Shown here one piece after another: positions 1 to 5,706 of a DNA stretch of 11,735 nucleotides (position 1 is the stretch's first letter; every line of letters starts with the position of its first letter). Location: the NCBI GenBank assembly GCA_004562975.1, contig SFQP01000028.1:1-11735 (forward strand), written 5' to 3'. Origin of the DNA: a bacterium (GTDB taxonomy: Bacteria; Bacteroidota; Bacteroidia; Bacteroidales; Bacteroidaceae). The notes beneath the pieces were generated by a model. The model was not told the DNA's origin. It was given only the letters and a program-made list of their open reading frames with translations, and did not search any database. A program made the translations under genes and the position numbers.

Positions 1-147
1 GCAATCACCAATCTGCCTCCGAGAGCGATGATGGGCATTGACTCTTGCGGTATGCTGATCTCCGCTGTGCATCACGAAAACGGCGAGGAAAAGCTCCATT
101 TGCTGATGGTCGATCCTCACATCCCCGCCGGCGCAAAGCTCTATTGA
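1..147 (+). CDS. metG: C-terminal tRNA-binding domain, probably methionyl-tRNA synthetase (3' end only)
   Basis: The window opens inside this gene; 48 codons are visible before a TGA at 145-147. The residues ITNLPPRAMMGIDSCGM, then LLMVDPHIPAGAKLY at the end, fit the C-terminal OB-fold tRNA-binding domain (EMAPII/Arc1p/CsaA type), where a 'NL.PRK..GI.S.GM' strand is followed by a closing 'D..IPAG.K' strand. In Clostridia this domain usually ends methionyl-tRNA synthetase, where it increases affinity for tRNA in the cytoplasm. A stand-alone tRNA-binding protein (CsaA-like) or another synthetase carrying the domain is possible, because the catalytic part lies outside the window. The stop codon is intact. 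The DNA after it is mobile-element debris, so the gene appears to mark the old chromosomal edge of an insertion. Confidence 0.8.
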   Translation, partial: AITNLPPRAMMGIDSCGMLISAVHHENGEEKLHLLMVDPHIPAGAKLY

Positions 148-167
148 TTGCCCCAAAATTGTCGGTG

Positions 168-209
168 CTTACGCCACAACTTACGCCAATTTACTCCGAG
201 CTTACGCCA
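168..209 (+). repeat. Phased short direct repeats (CTTACGCCA), possible integrase arm sites
   Basis: Exact copies of CTTACGCCA lie at 168-176, 180-188 and 201-209, with a degenerate copy (TTTACTCCG) at 190-198. The TTACGCC cores start 12, 10 and 11 bases apart, close to one DNA helical turn. One plus frame through the array reads LTPQLTPIYSELTPKM and runs on to a TGA at 270-272. Tails with repeated 'TP' or 'CP' units are, from memory, found at the C-terminus of clostridial tyrosine integrases, whose 3' gene ends overlap arm-type binding sites. No catalytic part of an integrase is present. The integrase-remnant reading is inference; the repeats and their spacing are directly visible. Confidence 0.5.
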
Positions 210-275
210 AAAATGCGTTTGGAATTTTGCGATTGCAGACAAGTTCCGATAGCATACGATAATTTCATATGATTT

Positions 276-306
276 AAGCCCGCTGATTTCGGTCAGCGGG
301 CTTTTT
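276..306 (+). terminator. Rho-independent terminator
   Basis: An 11-bp perfect stem (AAGCCCGCTGA at 276-286 with TCAGCGGGCTT at 293-303) closes a six-base loop and runs into a T-rich tail ending at 306. It can terminate transcription arriving from the tRNA-binding-domain gene and the repeat array. A remnant reading frame starts immediately downstream without its own start, so a breakpoint probably lies just after this hairpin. Confidence 0.85.
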
Positions 307-318
307 CTATTTCTGCCC

Positions 319-429
319 CTATTACATCACTTGAGCCGCTACGCCAAAGATCCCGGCATCACGGATGTTTGGATTTGGTATGAGCAGACCGGAACCGGTT
401 CCTTTGAGGTGTATATCGGCTACGCATAA
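319..429 (+). pseudogene. 5'-truncated small protein, C-terminal end only
   Basis: A plus-strand frame open from 253 and ending with TAA at 427-429 has protein-like composition from about position 331. It includes SRYAKDPGITDVWIWYEQ followed by a strand-like FEVYIGYA end. There is no ATG with a ribosome binding site, and the frame runs back through the terminator hairpin, so the real 5' end has been lost. I do not recognise the family. Its position before a terminator and an adhesin gene of conjugative-element type suggests that it was an accessory gene of the same element. Confidence 0.4.
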
Positions 430-450
430 CAACAAAATCAAATCACACTG

Positions 451-484
451 AAACGCATCGTCAAAGTACGGTGCGTTTTTCGTT
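451..484 (+). terminator. Rho-independent terminator
   Basis: AAACGCATCG (451-460) pairs with CGGTGCGTTT (469-478) with one G-T wobble around an eight-base loop, followed by TTCGTTTT. It lies 21 bases after the stop of the truncated small protein and just before the ribosome binding site of the adhesin fragment, so it separates the two original transcription units. Confidence 0.7.
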
Positions 485-505
485 TTCAAGGAGGTAATCA
501 ACACA

Positions 506-925
506 ATGAAAACACATTTTTTCAAGCGAGGAATTGCAGGACTGCTTTCTCTCGTGATGTGCCTGTCCGCATTTATCGGACTTGGCACGACTACCGCCTT
601 TGCCGCAGGAGAGCAAGCGGAAGTCTATCTCATTTCTTTTCCGAGAAGCGGAGATGCAAATCTCGACTACAGCGGTACTTGGGGACACTCCAATCTTCAC
701 TATATGAACGGTTGGTATTCCGGTGAGTCCAAGTACACTACCATTCGAGCAATGCACTCGTATGACGGTAATATCTGCTACTGCATTGAGCCGGGTACGC
801 CGCAGGACACCGGCGACAGATACACCAGCAAGGATGAAACCTTTTGGGATAACCTCCCCTCGGATTTCAACAGCACCATTTCTCCCTACGATACTCCAGT
901 ATGGAAACACTCACGCCGGAGGTAG
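506..925 (+). pseudogene. Truncated secreted thioester/Cna-B type surface adhesin (SpaA-like), N-terminal fragment
   Basis: The start is an ATG preceded by AAGGAGGT at 488-495. Residues 1 to about 33 form a Sec signal peptide: MKTHFFKRG, then a hydrophobic core, then a likely cleavage near TAFA-A. Residues 75-100 contain YTTIRAM and CYCIEPGTPQDTG, the signature of the thioester (TQXA) domain of Gram-positive cell-wall adhesins; the Cys in CYCIEPG is a candidate thioester residue. Homologues carried by Tn1549-like conjugative elements are, from memory, many hundreds of residues long, with Cna-B repeats and a sortase motif. Here homology stops near residue 129 (about position 890), and the frame then reads nine unrelated residues, PVWKHSRRR ending at 919, to a stop. 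These come from the recombinase fragment fused downstream in another frame. The product would be a secreted stub without a wall anchor. Confidence 0.75.
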
Positions 926-1080
926 TCAATAAGATCATCAAGCGAATCGAGGTTCACAACAGTGAGACGGTGAACGGGCATAAGCGGGTGGGTATTGGCA
1001 TCTACTTTACCGGTGTCGGACTTGTAGACCTTGCAACCATAAAGGAGATGCTTGCTATCGCAGAATCATCAAGGCCGTGA
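888..1080 (+). pseudogene. Large serine recombinase, C-terminal fragment (DUF4368-like end)
   Basis: The frame reads SSMETLTPEVVNKIIKRIEV from about 892, continues with HNSETVNGHKRVGIGIYFTG, and ends with TGA at 1078-1080. 'LTPE.VN..I.RIEVH' followed by an 'IYFT.VG..D' strand is characteristic of the C-terminal end of the large serine recombinases that excise Tn4451/Tn1549-type elements. The N-terminal resolvase domain with the catalytic serine is absent. Upstream the frame overlaps the out-of-frame adhesin fragment, so the two pieces were joined by deletion or recombination near 888-898. It cannot be functional. The match rests on pattern recognition of a short tail. Confidence 0.65.
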
Positions 1081-2402
1081 TCTACCGCAGAAAGAGAAAA
1101 GGCCGCAGCCTCCATAACAGAGGTTGCGACCAATCTCTCATAAGAAAATACATCCTTATGAACGGAAACGGTTGTGGTTTCTGGCGCCGCGATGATGACA
1201 CCGATGAACGGCCAGATCCACTTGACGATCCGTTCAAACGGAATATGCGCCACAGAGGAGCCCACGAACAGGTTGACGCCGTAGGGCGGAGTGATAAAGC
1301 CAACGGCCAGGTTCATGGTCATGACGATACCGAAGTGGACGGGATTGACATCCAGTGCCACCGCCACCGGCAGCAGGATGGGAGCCAGGATGGTGCAGCT
1401 GGAGATGTTGTCCATAAACATGCCAACCACCAGCAGGAATATGTTCATCAGAAGCAGGATGATGGTCTTGTTATTGCTGATACCCAGAATGAAGGCGGAC
1501 AGCGTCTCAGGCACCTGCTCCAGCGTCATAACGTAGGCGAAGCTGGTGGACATACCCACAATGAAGGAGGTGGCACCGGCAATCACAACGGTGTCCTTCA
1601 TACAGTCCACGAATTCCTTCCAGTGGATCTCCTTGTACACAAAGGTACCGATGATGAAGGTGTACACGCAGGAAACCGCAGCCGCCTCGGTAGGGGTAAA
1701 GAAACCGCTATAAATACCGCCGAGGATGATGACGGGGCTGAGAATAGCCCAGAAGGAGTCGATGAAGGACTTGCCCAGTGCCTTGAAGTTGAACCGGCGG
1801 CCGTTGCCCTTCCAGCCGTACTTCTTACTGGTTGCCCAGTTGTATATCATCAGAGCAGCGCCCATGAGAAGTCCGGGGATGACGCCGGCCTTGAACATAT
1901 CGCCGATGGAGGTGCCGGTGGCCACGCCGTAGATGACGAAGGGAATGGACGGCGGAATAATGACGCCGATGGTGCCGGCTGCTGCGGACAGTGCCGTGGC
2001 ATAGCCCTTATCGTAGCCCTTCTCCTCCATCTCGGGGATCATAAAGGAGCCGATGGCGGACACGGTGGCGGGACCGGAGCCGGAGATGGCGGCGTAGAAC
2101 ATGGCGGTAAAGGTGGTGATGGCACCCAGACCGCCGGTGAAGAAGCCGACGATGTTATCAGCCAGATCCAGCAGACGCTTGGAGATACCGCCATAGCGCA
2201 TGAAGTTGCCGGCGAGCATGAAGAAGGGAATGGCCATCAGGGAAAAGCTGTCGATACCGGCGAAGGCATTCTGTGCCACCATGATAGGATCGATGTTGGT
2301 GGCAAATACCAAGCAAAGCATGGTCGCCATGCCCATAGCGATGCCAATAGGCAGACTGATCGCTCCGAATACGACCAGGCAGATAAGCAGAATGGCTAAC
2401 AT
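1002..2402 (-). CDS. dctM: TRAP transporter large permease DctM, 3' end replaced by foreign sequence
   Basis: This is the large (12-TM class) subunit of a TRAP carboxylate transporter, which carries the Na+-driven translocation path in the inner membrane together with DctQ. The ATG at 2402 follows an AGGAGG-rich site and sits one base past the dctQ stop. Family signatures are clear: a hydrophobic N-terminus, FFMLAGNFM near residue 60, SGSGPATVSAIGSFMIPEM near 110, and AAAGTIGVIIPPSIPFVIYG near 145. Homology runs to ...WPFIGVIIAA at about residue 405 (position about 1187). There the usual last membrane helix (20-25 residues) should follow, but about 61 unrelated hydrophilic residues read antisense through the recombinase tail to a stop at 1002. 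The protein therefore lacks its normal C-terminus and may not insert or function properly. It is the third gene of dctP-dctQ-dctM and probably part of the larger leftward operon. Confidence 0.92.
   Translation of the reverse strand: MLAILLICLVVFGAISLPIGIAMGMATMLCLVFATNIDPIMVAQNAFAGIDSFSLMAIPFFMLAGNFMRYGGISKRLLDLADNIVGFFTGGLGAITTFTAMFYAAISGSGPATVSAIGSFMIPEMEEKGYDKGYATALSAAAGTIGVIIPPSIPFVIYGVATGTSIGDMFKAGVIPGLLMGAALMIYNWATSKKYGWKGNGRRFNFKALGKSFIDSFWAILSPVIILGGIYSGFFTPTEAAAVSCVYTFIIGTFVYKEIHWKEFVDCMKDTVVIAGATSFIVGMSTSFAYVMTLEQVPETLSAFILGISNNKTIILLLMNIFLLVVGMFMDNISSCTILAPILLPVAVALDVNPVHFGIVMTMNLAVGFITPPYGVNLFVGSSVAHIPFERIVKWIWPFIGVIIAAPETTTVSVHKDVFSYERLVATSVMEAAAFSLSAVDHGLDDSAIASISFMVARSTSPTPVK
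1081..1186. other. Unassigned segment between recombinase tail and broken dctM
   Basis: About 105 bases lie between the recombinase stop and the point where dctM homology begins. Both strands stay open in at least one frame, but no frame gives a protein I recognise. The last part, AAACGG at 1165-1170 followed after six bases by TTTCTGGCG at 1178-1186, is repeated in inverted orientation near 11155-11169. The segment is probably the terminal piece of a mobile element. Confidence 0.4.
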
Positions 2403-2403
2403 A

Positions 2404-2901
2404 TCAGACTACCTCCTCCTTCGTTTCTTCCTGCGGGTCGTTTTTCATGTCCTGGATCAGTTTCTGCACCAGCCGGACGCTCATAAGCGCACCGCCAATG
2501 GGCACAGAGGCATAGGGGATGGTCATGGGGATGCGCATGGCGGAAGATACCTGACCCATGACGGCGATCTCCTTGACCAGCATGACGCCCTCCACAGTGA
2601 GCCACAGTGCGAAGATGAGCCAAAGTGCCAGTACCACCGTTTCGGACACCCTGCGCTTATTACCGGTGAGCTTACCGATCAGCGCGGTGATACGGATGTG
2701 TGCATCCTCACGGACGGCATAGGACGCGCCGATCCAAACCTGATAGAGCATGATGTAGCGGGACAGCTCCTCCGCCCAAACGGTGGCGGCGTCGAACCAA
2801 CGCAGCACCACCTGCATGAAGGTGATGAGTACCATGGCCACCAGCGAGGTAATGAGGAACCATTTTTCAAAGTTCTTTTCAATGAATTTCCAGACTGTCA
2901 T
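2404..2901 (-). CDS. dctQ: TRAP transporter small permease DctQ
   Basis: This is the four-helix small membrane subunit that pairs with DctM. The ATG at 2901 is chosen over an upstream GTG at 2910 because the GGAGAGG motif is then at normal spacing; the GTG would sit only two or three bases from it. The protein has about 165 residues, usual for the family. Membrane segments run from about WFLITSLVAMVLITFMQVVL (residue 14 on), around YIMLYQVWIGASYAV, and through VVLALWLIFALWL, with a last segment near the end. EELSRY and the WIGASYAVREDAHI stretch match the family signature around 'E...RY...W....GAA.A...G.H'. It begins 15 bases after dctP and ends one base before dctM, so the three are translated from one message. 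Confidence 0.93.
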   Translation of the reverse strand: MTVWKFIEKNFEKWFLITSLVAMVLITFMQVVLRWFDAATVWAEELSRYIMLYQVWIGASYAVREDAHIRITALIGKLTGNKRRVSETVVLALWLIFALWLTVEGVMLVKEIAVMGQVSSAMRIPMTIPYASVPIGGALMSVRLVQKLIQDMKNDPQEETKEEVV

Positions 2902-2916
2902 TTCGCTCACCTCTCC

Positions 2917-3954
2917 TTAAAAGTCGTCGTTGTACTTCATGGCCAGGTCGATCAGCTCCTGCGTACCGCCGTACTTCTCGATGAACAGGTCATACACGGA
3001 GGCGGCGGACTCGATGAAGGCATCCTTCTGCTCGGAGGTGACCTCCACCACATTGATGCCGTTGTCCTTCAGCAGCTGGATGTAGCCCTCCTGCGCGTCG
3101 CGGATCAGCTGGGTCAGGTTCTCCACAAAATGAGCGGACGCCTCGTCAAACCACTCCTTATCCTGTCCCTCCAGCGACTCATAAAAGTCCTTGTTGATGT
3201 TGAAGATACCGGCGGTGTAGAAGTGACCGGTGAGAGTCACGGTGTTCTGCACCTCATATAGCCGGTTGGCGGTGATCACAGCCAAGGGGTTCTCCTCGGC
3301 GTCTACGGCACCCTGCTGCAGAGCGGTGAACAGCTCAGAGAACGCCATAGGTGTAGGGCTGGCTCCCCACGCCTGGAAGGACGCCATGTGGATGGGATTC
3401 TCCTGCGTGCGGATGGACAGACCCTTCAGTGCCGCAGGCGTGGTGGCTTCAATGTTGTTGGTGGTAATGTGGCGGTAGCCGGATTCTGTCCAGCCCATGG
3501 CGTGCAGCCCCAGGTCGTTTAGAATGGGGTTCAGCTCCTCTCCCAAATCACCGTTCAGCGTCTTCATGGCCGCTTCGCCGCTCTTGAACACAAAGGGCAG
3601 ATCCACCACCATGAAACGGGTGTCAAAGCCCGCCAGCACAGATGTCGGCGGTGTGTTACCCTGCAGGTAGCCAAGGACGACGCTCTCGGTCTGCTGCCGG
3701 TCTCCGCCCAGTGCAGAGTTGATGTACACACGGACATCAAAACGTCCGTTGGAGATGCGCTCCAGCTCCTCCTCAAAGATGTATAACGCTTGGGAAATAG
3801 GGTGGTCGGATGCAACGGTGTCGCCTACGCGGAAAACGATGGTCTCTTGTGCGGTGTGCGTCTTGTTGTAAGACATTTTGGCGAAGATGCCGACGTTGGC
3901 CAGAACGGCAACGGCAAGGATCAGGGCAACGACGCCTTTGGCTTTGCTGTTCAC
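2917..3954 (-). CDS. dctP: TRAP transporter substrate-binding protein DctP
   Basis: This is the extracytoplasmic receptor that binds a carboxylate ligand and delivers it to DctQM. I choose the GTG at 3954 because GGAGG lies six bases upstream; ATGs further upstream (3975, 3999) lack such a site. That gives 345 residues. Residues about 4-26 form one hydrophobic segment (GVVALILAVAVLANVGIFA) with no lipobox cysteine, unlike many Gram-positive binding proteins, so it may be held by an uncleaved N-terminal helix or released. The mature part shows LGGDRQQTESV (about 82-92) and the conserved core from TPAALKGLSIRTQENP (172-187) to ALQQGAVDAEENP (211-223). Arg182 corresponds to the family arginine that grips the ligand carboxylate. 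The ligand cannot be predicted; neighbouring genes suggest an amino-acid-derived acid. Confidence 0.93.
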   Translation of the reverse strand: MNSKAKGVVALILAVAVLANVGIFAKMSYNKTHTAQETIVFRVGDTVASDHPISQALYIFEEELERISNGRFDVRVYINSALGGDRQQTESVVLGYLQGNTPPTSVLAGFDTRFMVVDLPFVFKSGEAAMKTLNGDLGEELNPILNDLGLHAMGWTESGYRHITTNNIEATTPAALKGLSIRTQENPIHMASFQAWGASPTPMAFSELFTALQQGAVDAEENPLAVITANRLYEVQNTVTLTGHFYTAGIFNINKDFYESLEGQDKEWFDEASAHFVENLTQLIRDAQEGYIQLLKDNGINVVEVTSEQKDAFIESAASVYDLFIEKYGGTQELIDLAMKYNDDF

Positions 3955-3998
3955 GTTTTTTCCTCCGTTCCTCATTATATATCTCTCGTTGTGCTGCA

Positions 3999-4007
3999 AT
4001 TATATCA
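3999..4007 (-). promoter_or_regulatory. Possible extended -10 promoter for dctPQM
   Basis: On the minus strand TGATATAAT forms an extended -10 element, with the predicted transcript starting near 3992 and a leader of about 38 bases to the dctP GTG. No convincing -35 box is seen 17 bases upstream. A TTG-N5-CAA dyad (3989-3999) overlaps it and resembles, with one extra base, the dyads at the other promoters of the island. No terminator is seen in the 87-base gap after the M20 gene, so dctPQM may have both read-through and its own promoter. Confidence 0.4.
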
Positions 4008-4041
4008 TCGGGTCACGCCCGTTGTACATGAGTATCGACTG

Positions 4042-5703
4042 TCAACTGAGCATGGACAAGATCGCCTCGCAGGTGATATTGGGCACGTTTCGGAAGGTCT
4101 GCACCATGTCTACCCGCTCGGTGAGCATATGCCCGTCCCGGCCGAAGGCTCCGATATTCACCACAGGGACGTTGATCTCCATGATCTTGTCCACATCGTG
4201 GAAGTACTTGACCTTCCAAGCGGGCATGTTCTCCGCCACGGCGTCAAAGGACTCTCTGGTGTCGCACAGAGCCATGAAGCTGGAGTCGGAGATGTAGGGG
4301 TAAAACATACGCGTTTTGATCTGCCGCTGCGCTTCGGGACGGATCTTCTCGATCGCGCCCTCCACTGCGTCCAGCAGCGCACGTTCCTTGGCGGTTTTGC
4401 CGGTCATCTCTATACGGGCACTGAAAACAGAGCCAAAGAACAACACCAGCGCAGGGGACTTGTCCTCGTACCACTTCCAGACCTCCTCTGTCACGGCAAG
4501 GCTGAAGTAGCGCAGATCCATAGCAGGCTGTTCGCACTGCAGCTTTTCGGCAAAGGCAGCGATGGCATCCCGGAAGGGCTGCCCGTGCTGCGCGGCGGCC
4601 TCAGCGTAGAATTCCTTCCACGTGTACACCCGGGTCTTCCAAGGCAGCTTCGTATAGGGCACGCCGCTGAGGGCGCAGTACTTCTCATACTGCTGGTTCA
4701 GATAGGACACCACGCTGTCGAAGGCCTCCACGCCTACCTGACGGCTCTTTTCCAGCACCACATCGGGGCTCATGCCATGGGTGAAGAAGTTGTAGTAGGA
4801 GAAAGCGGTCAGCGCAGTCTGCACCGTGTAGCCCTCCTTGGTATCCGCCTGCTTCAGAGAGATGGGCGGGATAGTGACCTCACCCTGCGCCACATCGCAC
4901 AGGTCGGTATTCAGGGACATACGGCGGGTGACCTCGGCAATCAACAGGTTGGGGTCAAAGGCGTTAAAGGCGGAGCCAACATGGGACTCCTTGCCCAGTG
5001 CGACGAAGCAGGGCAGCAGCTTGCCAATGCTGCCGTAGTAGATATAGCGATTCTCGTCGCCGGGCATATAGTTGGTGGAGTAGTCGGCATTGATGCAGGC
5101 GATGTACTCGAAGCCCTCTTTTTTCTTCAACTCCAGCAGGTAGTCAATGGCGGTGATGATGCCGTGGGAGTTGTCCTCCTCGTCACACTCGGCAATTTGG
5201 ATCAGATTGCCGTCCAGCTCCTCGGGGTGCTCGGAGAAGTACTTCAGCAGGTACATATGACCAGCCACACCGGACTTCATATCCAGCGCACCGCGGCCAA
5301 ACATGAACTCGCCGGATTCGATGTCCGCCAACACCTCCGGCGACAGGGAAAACGTCTCCTTCAGCTTTTCGGGCAGCTCCTCCGTTCTGAAGGCATATTC
5401 TCGGATGGTGCCGAAATCGTCCACGCCTACGGTGTCGATATGACCGATGAGGATCACGGTGCGGTTGGAGGTACCCTTGGTTCCCTTGACGTACGCCATA
5501 GTGGAGTGACGCTCCACAAAGTCATCCTTCGTCTGGAAGCACAGCACCTGCTCCGGGTGCGCCTGAAAATAAGGCAGACCCATATAGTAATCGTACACAT
5601 AACGAGCCACGGCCGTCTCACCGTGCGCCTCCTTGTTGATGCTGGGGATGGCCACCAACTCCGAGGTCAGGCGTTTCACCTCTTCAAAACAGTCCAGTTT
5701 CAT
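4042..5703 (-). CDS. M20 family metallopeptidase, RocB-like
   Basis: A cytoplasmic zinc- or cobalt-dependent amidohydrolase-type peptidase of 553 residues. The length fits the RocB branch of M20 (about 550-570) rather than the usual 380-450. N-terminal catalytic half: IPSINKEAHGETAVARYV near 19-36 with the 'PS....GE' signature; GHIDTVG with His88 and Asp90; GRGALDMKSG with the bridging Asp141; AECDEED with the catalytic and ligand glutamates near 175-176; Asp207 in NAD. His241 in KESHVG resembles the dimerisation histidine, and His525 in GRDGHM is the final metal ligand. All expected metal ligands are present. RocB belongs to the arginine utilisation regulon of Bacillus, but its reaction is poorly defined, so the substrate here is open; release of an amino acid from an N-acyl or peptide-like compound is plausible. 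It starts three bases after the amidohydrolase stop, whose last codons contain its AGGAGG site, so the two are translationally coupled. Confidence 0.88.
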   Translation of the reverse strand: MKLDCFEEVKRLTSELVAIPSINKEAHGETAVARYVYDYYMGLPYFQAHPEQVLCFQTKDDFVERHSTMAYVKGTKGTSNRTVILIGHIDTVGVDDFGTIREYAFRTEELPEKLKETFSLSPEVLADIESGEFMFGRGALDMKSGVAGHMYLLKYFSEHPEELDGNLIQIAECDEEDNSHGIITAIDYLLELKKKEGFEYIACINADYSTNYMPGDENRYIYYGSIGKLLPCFVALGKESHVGSAFNAFDPNLLIAEVTRRMSLNTDLCDVAQGEVTIPPISLKQADTKEGYTVQTALTAFSYYNFFTHGMSPDVVLEKSRQVGVEAFDSVVSYLNQQYEKYCALSGVPYTKLPWKTRVYTWKEFYAEAAAQHGQPFRDAIAAFAEKLQCEQPAMDLRYFSLAVTEEVWKWYEDKSPALVLFFGSVFSARIEMTGKTAKERALLDAVEGAIEKIRPEAQRQIKTRMFYPYISDSSFMALCDTRESFDAVAENMPAWKVKYFHDVDKIMEINVPVVNIGAFGRDGHMLTERVDMVQTFRNVPNITCEAILSMLS

Positions 5704-5706
5704 CTG

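Noticed and set aside
168..209. Possible CRISPR array
   Set aside because: The units are 9 bases with spacers of only a few bases, far too short for CRISPR repeats and spacers; the same holds for 11054-11103.
45..272. A 75-codon frame starting inside the metG-like gene
   Set aside because: Its first half is out of frame within the tRNA-binding domain. Only the part after 148 is of interest and is treated as the repeat array.
461..910. A minus-strand open frame over the adhesin fragment
   Set aside because: The plus-strand frame has a ribosome binding site, signal peptide and thioester-domain motif; the minus frame has none of these.
1077..2399. A 440-codon plus-strand open frame
   Set aside because: It is antisense to dctM and gives an Asp, Gly and His rich translation without any domain; it has no ribosome binding site.
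4040..4045. TTGACA on the minus strand at the M20 stop codon
   Set aside because: No -10 box lies 16-18 bases downstream; the nearest TATAAT is too far, so it is a chance match.
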